This document shows positions 45,661 through 58,409 of a stretch of 64,000 bases of DNA, one piece after another. The position numbers were made by a program, and so were the translations under genes. The DNA is from Spirodela intermedia (taxonomy: Eukaryota; Streptophyta; Magnoliopsida; Alismatales; Araceae). Under the pieces are notes generated by a model. It was not told the origin of the DNA and made no database searches. It saw nothing but the letters and a program-made list of their open reading frames with translations. Each line of letters starts with the position of its first letter. Position 1 is the first letter of the stretch. The stretch spans positions 1,592,892 to 1,656,891 of the forward strand of contig LR746265.1 in NCBI GenBank assembly GCA_902729315.2, in the 5' to 3' direction.

Positions 45661-48472
45661 TCACCCGGCTGCTGACGTTTCAGAAGTCAGGCCTCGGATC
45701 TTGACATCGTAAAAAACTTCTTCAACCCTCCTTAAGTCATACTTGATGCCTATAGAGCAAATGCAAAGAGGGGGGTTATGCCTAGAAAGCTCCCGGGATG
45801 GCTAGGATGGTGAGTGCAACTCCACTCATCTTATCTAAGATTTAGGGAAATAAGAAAAACCCAAGCAAACAATAAGGTCGGAGCAGGGGGAACAAATGGA
45901 ACAGAGAGCTTACTGTCAAACTTCTTTCGCAGGAAGTCATTTCTGAGGTTGAGCATCCGGAAGGATGTATGGAGCTCAGTTAAGAACTTTAGAACTTTTC
46001 TCGGGCAATCGTAATCTCCAGCTGTGACACGGTTCACAGTATACCTAGGCTGGGATAGGATTAGAGAACGTCAGGCCTTGATATTCCTCTTTGTAAGCCA
46101 TTAGTCGAAGTACAGTACTGTAATACAGTATTGCCAAATAATAATAAGGGAATTGATAAAGGACGAGGAATACAAAATGCCTTCATCAAACTCCGTTTCT
46201 CTTTATCCGTTTTTCCTTCTTTAAGTTTTATTTCTGTTACAAAATATAATTCACAGGAGTTTCAAAACAATGGAGATCATTCGCAAAAATCCTGTCATGT
46301 GAATTGAGTGAGACTGTTTGAAAACGAGGAGTCAGGGGGATTGTAGCGTCCACAGAGTTATGATACATGATGGAATAATTTATTTTTTTATTGCAGAAAG
46401 AGAAAGAATATCTTACCAATTCATTTGACATGAAACACAATCCTGCAAGAGCGAAAGCAAAAGCAAAATCCAGATTAGCCAACTGTGGCGTTCTTACAAT
46501 CCATAAAAAACACAGAAAACAAACGAGAGAAACTTCCACGAGAGCAATAAGAAGGTCATCTGATTCTGTTTCAAATTATCTATCAATGGATCAAAAACGA
46601 AATGAGAACCTTTATTATGTAGAACAAATACACCAGGAAACAAAAATTCCATACGTCAATGTTCATCTACCCTAACAGGTTCATGCATCAGTCTATAAAG
46701 TCCATAGCAGCAAGTTACCTTTTATAGAAATAGCTACAGTTCATTCCCCGATACCACATGTATAAACTGAACTATCACAATGAAAAAGTTATGAGTACTG
46801 AGTGAATTTTGACTTACCAATCAGATAATCTTCGATATCCAGACCAAACTCTGACACATCCACTAAAAAATGAGATGGAATTAAAAAAATTATAAGCATC
46901 ATTTTAACAGAAAATTCGGAGAATTGTAAATTATGGCCATCCCATCTTAGATTTTAAAATCGAACCATCCATTAAATTTCCTTCTACAAATGTGGAGGAC
47001 TAAGCATGTTAACCAGACGGTATATGATAACGAGGATACTCACAAGAAGAAAAATGCAATACATTCTATGAACACAAAAGGAAAAATTAATCTTAAAAAT
47101 AACCCGAGCTAAAATAACAAAGGTAGCTTGTATGCATCGTGCATGCTTCATTAATTCAAATATTTTCATAGCCAACTGTTCTTTGCATTGAAATTCTAAG
47201 GCCAAGAAGACATTAAGCAGTATGCCATTATCTTCAAAGCCAGTTGATGGCCAAGTATGGAAGCAGGAGTTCTCGCAGGGCTCTCACCTTACATGTGTAG
47301 TTCTAAAAGAAACTGCTCACAACTCCTCTCCTCAAAAGAAAGAAAGAAAAGAAAAAACATAAAAGATCCTTGTATTGTGTTCATAATTGACAGACTTTGA
47401 ATGTCATGCATTTATAATCTTCACAAGCCAAGCTATCTAAACTGAACTGATGGAGCTGACTTTTCTGGTCTAAAAGGACAGAGTTTTGGCCCGTACATTT
47501 CTGAGCAAGTCCATACATCAATGGTACTATAGGGAGTTGAGGAAATATAACCAAATAAACACCATGCAGAGGTTGCGCTATAGAAAAAGGACTCACATCC
47601 AAGTTTCTCCTCGACATCTCTGTGCATGAGGAGGTTCCCCGTCTCGACCCAGTGCAGGAAAGCTAGCAGCGATACCACAGTCTGTGCCTCGCTTCTCCAA
47701 TCACCATGGTACCTATCCATCACACATATGAGAATGAGAGAGAGAGAGATAGAGAGTAAATGCAAATGAAATTTCAATAGAGTTTGTCAACAGCCACCAC
47801 CATCTTCCCCTCCATACCTGTAATACTGACCGGGGCATCCTCTGAGTATTCCGCCTAGCCGCCCAAACAGCTCCTTCAGCACTCCAATCGTACTACCTGC
47901 TTTCCCCAAAACCTCTGTCCCCCGTAAAGGAAAAAAGAAAGGAAAGGAAACATGCGAAGAATCAGAACCCTTAAAACCAGCAGAAACCCTGACCACCGCC
48001 AGCAAAAGAAAAGACGGCGAGCTACGTCAATCTCTTCACCACCCCTCAACCCCACACCTCCCAACAAACCTGGAACGGGGTGAGACTGGTGGAGGAGCAG
48101 GATGCTGGACTGCATGAGCCGAATGACCGTCTCCATCTCCGTCACCACTCCACGGATTCGCTCGCGGACGCTCCCGGACTCTTCGAGCCGGGCGTGAAAT
48201 TCCACGAACTGCTTCTCCAGTGATGCAGCGGCGGCGGCGGCGGACTCAGAGTCAGAAGAAGAACCAATGTTCGACATCGCCTGCGGTGGCAGAGGAGGGA
48301 TGGTGGAGGCGAGGCGGAAGGGCAGCACAAGCCCCCGGCGTCGGAGTGGAGTAGCAGAAGGCCCGGGAAAAGAGAACGCGTTGCGTCGAGAGGTAGCAGA
48401 CCACAGCAGCGGGGCGGTGGAGAAGAGAGCAGGAACACAGCAGCTACGAAACGCCGCCACCGATGTTCTCAT
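45661..48472 (-). CDS. Translin, with probable organelle transit extension
   Basis: Translin-family single-stranded DNA/RNA-binding protein, which in other eukaryotes forms rings and, with TRAX, the C3PO nuclease. Exons in transcript order: 48472-48070, 47914-47818, 47712-47597, 46862-46818, 46442-46417, 46049-45914, 45749-45661. They total 912 nt (303 residues) and all phases agree. Matching words: LEKQFVEFHARLEESGSVRER, GQYYRYHGDWRSEAQTVVS, FGLDIEDYLIGLCFMSNE, YTVNRVTAGDYDCPRKV, MLNLRNDFLRKKFD, KYDLRRVEEVFYDVKIRGL. About 65 residues precede the conserved core, rich in Arg/Ser/Ala without acids, like a mitochondrial or plastid transit peptide; the alternative start MSNIGSSSDSES would remove it. 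Exon 5 is a 26-nt microexon. Confidence 0.93.
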
Positions 48473-48690
48473 CTCTCCCGAATCGTCTTCTCCCCCCGTC
48501 CATTACCGAACAGCTCCACAGTCTGACCTCTACGGACAACACAAACAGAGCCCCCCCTCTTTATCGGGACGGACTCCTATTGGATCGGATCCCTCACTAC
48601 GGACCCGTATACATAAACATATCTAAAGGGAGAAAGACAGACAGACAAGGAGACAGAGAAAGAGAGGGGGAGAGAGAGACACCGAGAGAG

Positions 48691-48736
48691 GGAGGGAGAG
48701 GGAGAGGGAGAGGGAGAGGGAGAGGGAGAGGGAGAG
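48691..48736. repeat. (GGGAGA)n minisatellite
   Basis: About seven units of GGGAGA, extending GA-rich DNA from 48642 onward; it lies 220 bp upstream of the translin ATG (as CT-rich on the gene's strand). Confidence 0.9.
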
Positions 48737-48834
48737 AGACAGAGAGACGAAGCTCTTGTCGGATTCACTGCATCTCTGGATCCAAAAACAGGAGAATCGG
48801 ATCCATCGTTCCCAATTGACCATGGGGGGGCTAG

Positions 48835-48939
<105 letters not shown>

Positions 48940-49560
48940 AGGGAGGGCTCCTGTACGGAGACCATATTAAACAATGTACCCAATTTACAGTATTATTGCA
49001 TTTGATCATGGCTGTCAAAGAAAAATTTAAGCAAATGGGATGATATGTGCAGAAAAGAGACGATGTAAGAAACAAAAAACACTAATAATATCATGGGCAA
49101 TTGAAGATTTGGGGGAAAGTAAACAGAGAAGTGGTTGTTATTCAAGGGTCATGCTCTGTTCAATTGATACGGCACTAGAAATACTCTGTGCCAATTACGC
49201 TCCATGGATGATGCATCACCAGAATCAGATGTGGATGGGATGATGCCTGGTTTTCCCGCATTAAATATTTTCAGCAAAGATCGAGGATAAGCTCATATTT
49301 GGTTTCAAATGATTTGCTTCGAGAGTAGAACAGGTAAATTATAGAAAATTTCGATGCAGCTTCCCCTTCTAATACACTAAAAAAGCATACAGACAAAAGT
49401 TGTAACATATATCTTTCTTGTTACTAATTAGAGAGCATGATTCATCTTTGAAATATTTCTCACTACAAGAGCTCCCCCTGCATCATCTTCCTACTCCAGT
49501 TGAGCTCAAGATTCATGTACCAATTAAAGGTTGAAATAAGAATATGATAGAATGATTTAA

Positions 49561-49856
49561 TGTAACACCATTGCAATGAATCTTAGTATGACTGCATGAT
49601 TTAAAATAATAATATGACTGGATTCATCTTAGGTATTCTGAAATCAGAATGATTTAAAATAAGAGTATGATTGAATGGGTATGGTCCCTTAAAAGTCAAG
49701 ATGGGTCCATTCCCCTCTTATTTAAAAGTTTTCAATCTCTTCTGTCTACTTCATTATAAGGAAAGTCAAGCATACAAGAAATCGAATTACTAGAAAAATT
49801 TTAATGTGAGCACAAAGGGGATGTAACATCATAGCAATGAATCTCAGTATGACTGG
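49561..49856. repeat. Pair of 34-bp direct repeats
   Basis: Copies at 49561-49594 and 49822-49856 share TGTAACA, then CAATGAATCT and AGTATGACTG, with a few mismatches, about 260 bp apart. They lie just outside the truncated gypsy element. Origin unknown. Confidence 0.6.
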
Positions 49857-49984
49857 ATCAAAGTGAAGAAAAAGCCTACATATCATCCAACTAATCCTAT
49901 GATAACAGAAGAAACCCACACATAAATGGATGAGAATCTAGAGTTCTACATGGCATGTCTTTAAATGTCCCAACTTTAAATCTA

Positions 49985-52090
49985 ACTTAGAGAAGATACT
50001 CGTATACCTTGCAACTCATCAATCAACTCATCCACAATAGGTATAGGATATCTATTGGGAATTGTTACCTTATTTAGGGCATGATAGTCTACACATAATT
50101 ACTATCCCCCATCTTTTTTCTTCACTACTAGGATAGGGCTTGCATAAAGACTTTGTGATGGTTCAATAAATCCTATCGTTAGGAGCTCTTGTACCAATTT
50201 CTCAATTTCATCCTTTTGAAAGTAGGAATACCAATATGGACGTAGGTTCACCAATCTGCTATCAGGAACAATGTTGATGAAATGGTCCACCTCACACTCT
50301 AGCGGTAATTTGATTATAGGAGAAAACACAGATGAAAATAACTATTTGAATTTGAATTCAATTATGGTGGTCTTAATGGTACTCACTGATTCGGATTGTA
50401 GTTGCACTTGATGTAACTCTAAGAAGATCGAAGGCTATCTCTTGATAGTTTTCTATAACATCTTTAGTGAGAGTTCCGATTTAGATAGTTTCAGATCTCC
50501 TCTGAGGACTTTCACCACGCCATTTACCATGAACTTCATGGTTAATGTCCCCTAATTTACATGCATCCATCTTGTTGAGCTAAGTCATTGCATTCCTAAT
50601 ATCACATATGTGCTCCCTAATATTAGTGGTAAGAAGTCTTCAGTCATGTCTAAGCCTTGTACTTGTATGAAAATACCCCTACAAATTTTGTTATCTTGGA
50701 AGGCCTCTTTATTCTTCATGAGGATTTCATAATTCGTGATTTCTGTGTAAAGTACCTTGAGGCGTACACAAAACTCCGAGCATATGAAATTATGCGTCAA
50801 ACCTGAGTCAATTAGGATGATAATCACTTGTCTTTGCAATGTCCCTTCTATCTTTATGATTCTTACTTACATGAGTCCCACCACTGAGTTTAGGGAGACT
50901 TGTGCTATGAACAATGCTTTTCCTTCTGTTGGTCGAGACTAGAATCTTGTATTATATCCTCAGAAGTCCCTTGGTCATCTTTATGAACAATCAGAATCTA
51001 TAGTTGTTTTTTACAATGATGTCTCGAGCTAATTTTCTCTTCACAGTGATAGCAAAGTCCTTTTTTACAACGGTTCTAGTACGCTACATCAGTCAACATG
51101 ATATGTTTCTGGTAACTATTGTCCCTCCTTATCGCTTTTGGTGAGGAATTGCACTTAAACTTCCATGAGGGGGTTTGGATGCTTGGTCTTCTCTTGTTCA
51201 TTATACCGTACAGGTAAACAATTATCAACAAACTTATTAAAAGTAACATTTACCTTGCTAAGAAGATCTTGGTAAATGGTTATCTCATGCTTCCCAAAGA
51301 GTACGAATGCGTTGTTCCGCTTCTACTGACACATTCATAATTTTCATCAGTCCCACTAGGCCCATATGGGCTTCATATAAGTATTCTTCATGATCACATC
51401 TTGGAGTTTCAGTAGATATGTAGAAAGACACTCATACTCATCTCGGTATTCTTAGACTGATTGATCTTATTAAAGATTTAAGAATTTGTGGAATATATTT
51501 CCCTCTATTGTAGTGCCAAAACATTTTCTCAATTGCATTCGGAAGTCCTGCTAATTGTAGAAATGATACCTTTCATCTTTCCATAAGTACCATTCCAATG
51601 CTAGGCCATCAAGCTTCATCATTGTCATTTCTAGTTGGTCTCATTCTTGTACTTTATTTAACTTGAAGAACCTCTCAACACATCTTAACCAGCCTTCAAG
51701 ATTGTCTCCCTAAGTATTTCCATTTTTTAGGTGTACTGTATGGTTGTATGACCAGTTGTAGCTCATTTAGAATATATTCTTGATGAGGGTGGAGAGGTGG
51801 TATCTCGTGTCATGATTCTGGTGGTGCTGGTTGACAATTTGATGTTGGTTGTAAATTAAGTTGTTCCTTTTTCTCCAAAGCTTTCAATCTCATACATATT
51901 GTAAGCTGAAATTGTTGCATGTTCTATAGGAGTTGACGCATCAAATCTGTGGATTCCTCCCTTGCTTTTTGCATGTCTTCGACCATCCTTTTTTGGTCTA
52001 CTCCTAGAGCTTCAAAATGTGTGTCTGATATCTTTGGCGCCATAGTGCTCGTCATGACAAGATCACGGCTCTAATATCAATGATACAATC
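49985..52090 (-). mobile_element. Truncated, degenerate Ty3/gypsy retrotransposon
   Basis: On the minus strand from the right: a primer site like initiator-Met tRNA (TGATATTAGAGCC, 52067-52079), a gag start at 52055 (MTSTMAPKISDTHFEAL), a CCHC knuckle near 51000-51065 (GLCYHCEEK...HHC), an aspartic protease near 50760-50839 (IIILIDSGLTHNFICSEF), and the start of reverse transcriptase (LRPYWYSYFQKDEIEKLVQEL ... PILVVKKKDGG, 50102-50329, then YPIPIVDELIDEL). Similarity stops near 49985, so most of RT, RNase H, integrase and the 3' LTR are missing. Stops and frameshifts separate the domains. The 5' LTR should start at about 52080 and extend right, but its outer end was not found. Confidence 0.85.
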
Positions 52091-53175
52091 CTCAAGAGTA
52101 GGACCAAATCGGGGCAAACAGAAAGGATAGAATACTTCGTATTGAACTCATGAACCCTCACCAACAGCAAGAGAGCAAATGATGAGAAGGATGACCTTCT
52201 CAAATATAGAGACGAAAAAGGAGAAGAAGAGTAAAGTGGAGAACAATGTTCGAGAGGGTTCCCCCGCCTCTCTAGAATACCAACTTTCCATCCTAAACCT
52301 CAACTTCTCATGTTGTACTTATAGTCCCACTCACGTGCTGCACACGTGCTCCTTTCTTATACCTTTTGTAGGTTAGTAGTGGAATCGTATCAGTTTACAT
52401 CCAGATTCTTCTTAAGCTTCAAGCAATTGCTCGTCTCCATTTTTCTAGAAGATGTAAAATAAAGTTTAGTTTCTGCAACTATACATATCTGCTTCATAAG
52501 GTCTCTTAAAAACCCAAAGAAATACAACCTCAGACAAATTCTAAGGCAAGATTCTGCTCTTTTAATGTATCTAACAAAAATCGACCATTCAGCATAATTA
52601 ATAATTAGGAAGAATCAACTCTTCATATTTATCGTACATAGTAGACTAACTATACTTGAATTACTTTCCTAAATAAAAATATTATCCCAATGAAAACTCC
52701 AATATAAGCAACAGTTTGACAATATTAATAGGATGTCTAATCAAGAATAAAATAAAGACAAATTTTTTCACCAAGAAACTCCCCCTTTGGAAAGAAGGCA
52801 GAAGATATGTGCACTAAAAACTAACTGCAAATGACCATCTGATCATACATATCTGAGCCCTGCTCACCTCGCCTTTCACACACCTGCTCTTCTTCGAGTC
52901 GCATCAGTTGGTTGGACATCCCGGTAAAATCCAACTAGTTAGTGTACAGTCTATAAATGTAATCTAACTATAGTATACAATGAAGCTGCCCTGAAAAAAT
53001 GTGAACCTTTATTTACTTTCATCTCCTAGCCATTGACTAACAAGTGAGCAGATGCCCCATTTTCTAGCCTCGTGTTACCAGTGGAAATAAAATTGCAAGA
53101 GAGGGAATTCGAGTTATGAGATTTCTCCCAGCAATACCAGGTAAATAAAATAAGAAAAACACTGAGTGCTTATAC
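52091..53175. other. Probable gypsy LTR and unassigned spacer
   Basis: The first few hundred bases are probably the 5' LTR of the gypsy element (position beside the primer site), but no second copy exists in the window to confirm it. The rest is AT-rich with no recognised gene, except that 52800-52925 on the minus strand may hold a further exon of the gene starting at 53425. Confidence 0.35.
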
Positions 53176-53425
53176 CTTTTTGTTCGCTTAACTCTCGAGC
53201 CTCACGGGCCCGTTCGCTGCTGATATCGAGAATCGTCAAAGACCCGAACGTCACGACATGCATTTGATTCTCCTGTGTTCGATTTTCCTTGGAGGCGGCG
53301 GGAGCGGGATCTTTCTCACGCTTTGAAGCCGTCAGTATGTGTTTCAGAGAGAGAGATTGGAACGGAGCGTTCAATTTCTCTTCAGACCTACGGGAGCGTT
53401 CAATGCAAGCAGCATCAACCGTCAT
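53176..53425 (-). CDS. Possible first exon of a small unassigned gene
   Basis: Starts at ATG 53425 (MTVDAACIERSRRSEEK). It runs 83 codons plus one base to a good donor (AAAAAG|GTATAA). The text looks like protein, with a conserved-looking hydrophobic-basic stretch (PFQSLSLKHILTASK) and VVTFGSLTILDISSERAREAREL near the exon end. A CT tract lies about 100 bp upstream, as in other leaders here. The next exon is uncertain; a segment at 52810-52925 (minus) reads MSNQLMRLEEEQVCERR, but its phase does not fit the simplest splice. I do not recognise the family. Confidence 0.45.
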
Positions 53426-55678
53426 CACAGCGCGCTCCACGGGAGACGATGCCACGGCATTGCTCCCTCGAACAAGAAACTTCAAACGCGAAAGAAGATG
53501 GTCCGAGAACTTCGACGACCAGAATTATAGTTAGAGAGAGAGAGAGAGGACGAGTCTCATGTCTCGTCATGTGACCCCTTCGGCCATATCCGTTCAACGT
53601 CCATGACCCGTCTCCAGCAGTAAAAAAAATAAAAAATAAAAAACATATTGATTTTTTTTATTTTAGGAGACTATATTTATTACTTATGATGGAATAAAAA
53701 ATCCATAACCAGATTTACGGGCCTAGCCGGATGATTATTAGGTCCGACTCAAAGCCCTGGCCCCATTCTTGTTACTCACCCACTAGAGAAGTTAAAGAGG
53801 ATCTAGCGGGGCACGGGACTCACAGACTCGTAAAATCCTTTGTCTGGCTCGTAAAATCCTGTGTCCTTTAAAGTTCGGTGACGATAACGCCAAGTCTATC
53901 GGGTCAACGCTTGAACATGACCGGGCCCCACGAAGCGCGTACCGCTGCGCCGCCACCTAACATGTCCACGTCCGGTGATCCCATCCCGAGACGTTAAGAC
54001 GGTCATTGCTACGATAAATCAAATATCTAAGGCATTTTTCCAAATAATACAAGATCAGGCGTAAATCGTGATTAATATGAAATTAAGTAGGTGTGAGGAT
54101 AGATTCTACATTTATTATGGAGTTTCTTTATTTAAGGGGATTTTTCTATAAAAAAAATTAAAAATCCGATACAGTTATCAAGACGACGGCTTGTGCAATT
54201 AATAATTACGTGAAATATCTACGCAGGTATTTATTGCATTTTGTCCAAATAATCAAAAATTAGGCGTAAATGGTGACTTAAAAAATATTAAATGTGCGGG
54301 GGACATCTTGTACAATCAATCGGGAGTATTATATTACGTTTAAATTGCACCATTAAATTATTTATAAAATTTACTATAGGTCATTAACATACGTTGATGT
54401 TATTATTACATAATAACCCGGATAAATTATCAATTTACACATCGAGGGCCATTCTATCAACAGGGGGGTTTGGGTCAATTTGGTCTGGCAGCCAATTAAT
54501 AGTTTTCCCTCTCTTCCGGTCTCCTTCTCCGAAAGCTCGCGGTATCTGGTCTCCGCCAGCCCGTCCATCTCTACTTCCCTCTCTACTTCGTCTCTCCGCA
54601 CATCCCCCCTGGTTTGAGACACCCCTCTTCCCCCATCTGCCCCCTCCCCCTGCCGACCGCTGCCTTTCTGAGGCCGGACCCACTGATTCCTTGCTGATTC
54701 GTACTGGCCGTAGGAGGGAGGCGCCGAATCTGTGATTTTAGGCTGCTCCTGGGATGCTGATTCTCCTCCGGTGCTCGTCCTCACGGTGTTTCCTGGAATC
54801 AACCGAAAAATCCTGAGAAGACGGGGTTCCTGCAGGCCAGAGGTGAGTTCGTACGTTTGATACGATGAAACAGAGTAATCGCGAGGTAATTATAATTTTG
54901 CTTCTGTATCGGTCTCCACGAGGAATCGGGAACAGCAACATAACACGAAGACTTTCGGGTGGAAATGTGTTCTTTCTGTCGTTATTCGTTTTCCTGAGAG
55001 AAGTGTTCTGTTGGCAATAGGAGGATCTCTTGCCCGATCCGATTTGCCGAGTTTTCGTCGATGATCATGCAGAGACGAGTCTTGTTTTTCGGCGGCTGCG
55101 CATGCCGATGATCCATAAACTATCTCGTCTTGCCGAGTGTTTGCCTTGATTTTCGTAGCTCGCGCTTGATTGCTGGTGCCGATAGTTTCCCCAATTATAT
55201 GAAGTTCCGAAGAGCCTTGCTTCTTTGGAGATTAGTAGCGAATTTCCTAGCAGCGCTTATTCAGTGTCCCGAAGGTGAGTAGGAGGGTTTATATCCCCAG
55301 CAGCAAGAGAGGATGAGGGGGATAGTGACTGAGGTGGAGGTGGAGGAGGAGGAGGAGGTGTTCTCCTCTGCCTGGTGCTTGCCAGATCTTCTTTGAGAAT
55401 CTTCCGTAAGCAAGCTGCTCAAACTGTTTGGATGAAATGAAACGAATTCCTTAAATTGTTGAACTTCCGTTAGAACTTACAGAGGATTTGTATTTATTTA
55501 TTATTTGGCTTCACCATGAATTTTCCGTGCTTCTTATGATTTTTGGAAGGGAGCTCACACACTGAGCAAGTCTCGAATGCTGGCACGCAGGGTTTGCTCC
55601 CAATTCACCATGCACTGCGTCTGTTCTACGCTGCAAGGCTAGTCGGAGGGCTCTCGAGCGGCTCAGAGAGGGGGCGCC
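53426..55678. other. Intergenic region and long RLCK upstream region
   Basis: About 2.2 kb. A GA tract (53533-53549) and GC-rich DNA lie near 53.2-54.0 kb. The pyrimidine-rich segment from about 54480 to 54830 looks like the promoter or leader start of the kinase gene, so that gene may have a long, possibly spliced 5' UTR. No coding gene is supported. Confidence 0.45.
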
Positions 55679-58409
55679 ATGAAGTGTTTCGGCTTCTCTA
55701 ACGGGGCTAAGAAGGATGAGTCGACTGCGACAAAATCCCCTTCGGGGCGATCGTACTACACCAACTCTACAGATAGAGAGATGACCCGATCAGGGTCTCT
55801 ATTCAACTCTCTGAATGTGTCTGAAATCAGTATGGAATCACTGGGGAGGAATGAGTACCCAAGTTTTTCTCAGCACCCGAGCAACCTCAGGGTATTCACC
55901 TATTCTGAGCTGAAGAGCGCCACAAAGAACTTCAGTCGTTCTCTGATGGTCGGTGAAGGAGGGTTCGGATGCGTTTACAAGGGGACGATCAAGAGTCTCG
56001 AAAGTCCTCATTCTAGACAAGAAATCGCCGTGAAACAGCTGAACACAAGAGGCTTGCAGGCAAGGTTCTCTTACACCGGTTTATTTGCATTATAAAACGG
56101 ACATCCTCTCATTTCTCAAAAAAAGAAAAGAAAAAAAGAAGCCATCATCGGGAAATAAATAACTTTAACCAATACTCACTGATCGCTTGAGTTAGCTCGT
56201 TGAAGCAGTTCACATTAATGCTAACTTTAGCTTATGTTTACCAGCGGGGAGATGCATAGTAGTGTATCAGCTTTTCATACAGTTTGTGGCAGAAACACGA
56301 AAATTTCTTAGTTCTCTAATATAAGATTATCCGATGAAAACTAATTCATATTGTTTGCAAGTCATATCTCATTAGATGCTAATTCAGTCGATGGGTATCT
56401 TCTTTTATTAAGTTTTTCCCCACGGAAGAAGGTAAATCCTCATGAATTCCTATGTTACTCAGGGGCATAAAGAGTGGTTGACAGAAGTAAACGTTCTTGG
56501 GATAGTGGATCATCAGAATCTTGTCAAATTAGTGGGTTATTGTGCCGAAGATGATGAAAGGGGGATTCAGCGACTATTGGTTTATGAATTTATGCCTAAC
56601 CGAAGCGTTGAAGATCATTTGTCAGCTCGGTCAGCTCAGACTTTGTCATGGCCCATGAGATTAAAGGTTGCCCTCGATGCTGCCCGTGGATTAACATACC
56701 TTCACGAAGAAATGAGTTTTCAGGTATTTCTAGCTTCCTTCCTCCTTTTGCCGTCCATATTTTTCACATAAATTAGTCACGTCTTCATGTACTTCTTATT
56801 CGTACTCTTTGCTTGAGATAAGTTGCCATAGCGTATGCGCTTGGATGGTTCAGGCTGACTCTGTTCGATTGACTGCTGACATTGTAGTCATATTGAGCTA
56901 TTCCAGTTTTTGAACAGATTAATCCTTCCATATGATGCTTTTGACTTTTAGCTCTGACTTCTGCTGATAACATTCTAAAGGCCATGATTTTTCCTATGCA
57001 GATAATCTTTCGTGATCTGAAAACATCCAACATACTATTAGACGAGAATTGGAATGCCAAGCTTTCTGACTTTGGGTTGGCTAGACAAGGGCCGGCAGAG
57101 GGATTGAGTCATGTGTCAACGGCGGTATGTTCGTATCACAATTTTAGCTATCTTTACGCCCAGATATAGTACCCTGCTCTTATTTGAAGTACCATTCAAA
57201 TGATCGGTAGTGAAGATTTCACCACATATTGCAGCAGATTTTGAGTCCCGAAATAATGGGCCAGTTCGACACTTCGAAAAAAAAAGAAGAGAGAAAACTG
57301 CTAACCGGTTACTCATTTCCTAAAGTTTCCTATTTCAATGAATCAATTTCCATATGACTCATGTGGGACTCATCTTCTGCTTTTTCTCCTTGCAATTCGC
57401 ATCTTTCTACAGTTGCATCAACCGGTGTTGCACCATCACTTACGAGATCCCCTTCCTGGGCTAGCTTCATCATACATGAAAATACTATCAGGCATACTTT
57501 TTAGTCAAATTTTCCCATTCTTGGCGATTTAGAAGAACTTAACCACAATAAGTTGTCACTGAAAGTAAGACCATGCATGCTTTATGACAAGACGATGATC
57601 CTAGATCTGGCGTTCCCGGTCACAGCGGAATCCTTCTCCCTGTGATTTCTCTGCATCTGAAAACATGATCGGATTGAGAACTCTGAACAGAGTTTACCCT
57701 TTACATTCTTCGCCCCTCTAGTGGCTGAGTCCGCTGCTGATCTAAATATATTCCAAAGATCTCCCTGCAGTCGCCAAAAAAACGCAAGAACATAGATGTA
57801 GTTACAGTCTCCCTTTCTCCTAGCCTCCGCATTCTTTACTGTATCTGTCATATAGATACTTCCAATTGACTAAGAAATGGTCGCACAGAATCAAGCTGAT
57901 TCCTCTGAAACAAATTGGTGCACCAGGTTGTGGGAACCATCGGCTATGCAGCCCCTGAATACATTCAGACAGGGAGGCTCACTGCCAAGAGTGATATATG
58001 GAGCTATGGCGTCGTCCTCTATGAGCTCATCACGGGTCGCCGCCCTCTGGATCCAAACCGACCGAAGGGAGAGCAGAAGCTCCTGGAGTGGGTGAAGCCC
58101 TACATTTCCGACGCGAAGAGATTCCGCATGATCTTGGACCCAAGGCTAGAAGGCAAGTACTCCCTAAGGTCCGCCTATAAACTTTCAATGGTAGCAAACA
58201 AATGCTTAGCCCGACAGCCTAAAACTCGGCCGAAGATGAGCGAGCTGCTCGAGACAGTAAAGAAGATAGTCGAGAGCGCGGAGATCGGAAACCCAGAACG
58301 CTATCTGATTCCTTCAAGCGAATCAGCACCTGAAGAAAAGAAAAACCGTGGACAAAAGTTGAAATGGGGCTTTGGAGATGGGAGGTGGCTGACCTGTAAA
58401 CGGACCTGA
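55679..58409 (+). CDS. Receptor-like cytoplasmic kinase VII (PCRK1/PBL19-like)
   Basis: Ser/Thr kinase of RLCK subfamily VII, which relays pattern-recognition receptor signals at the plasma membrane. Exons: 55679-56059, 56463-56723, 57002-57124, 57927-58409; total 1248 nt (415 residues), all phases 0. The N-terminus MKCFGF has the Cys expected for lipid anchoring. Kinase landmarks: [18 protein letters not shown] (catalytic Lys), [11 protein letters not shown] (catalytic Asp, with FRD where many kinases have HRD), LSDFGLAR, and an activation segment with [17 protein letters not shown]. Insert words [28 protein letters not shown] fit the PBL19/PCRK1 group. The first intron begins with GC (CAG|GCAAGG). 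It appears catalytically competent. The tail is Lys-rich and short. Confidence 0.94.

Noticed and set aside
54374-54802. Frames of 113-142 codons on both strands upstream of the kinase
   Set aside because: They fall in a pyrimidine-rich, GC-rich leader-like segment and carry no domain.
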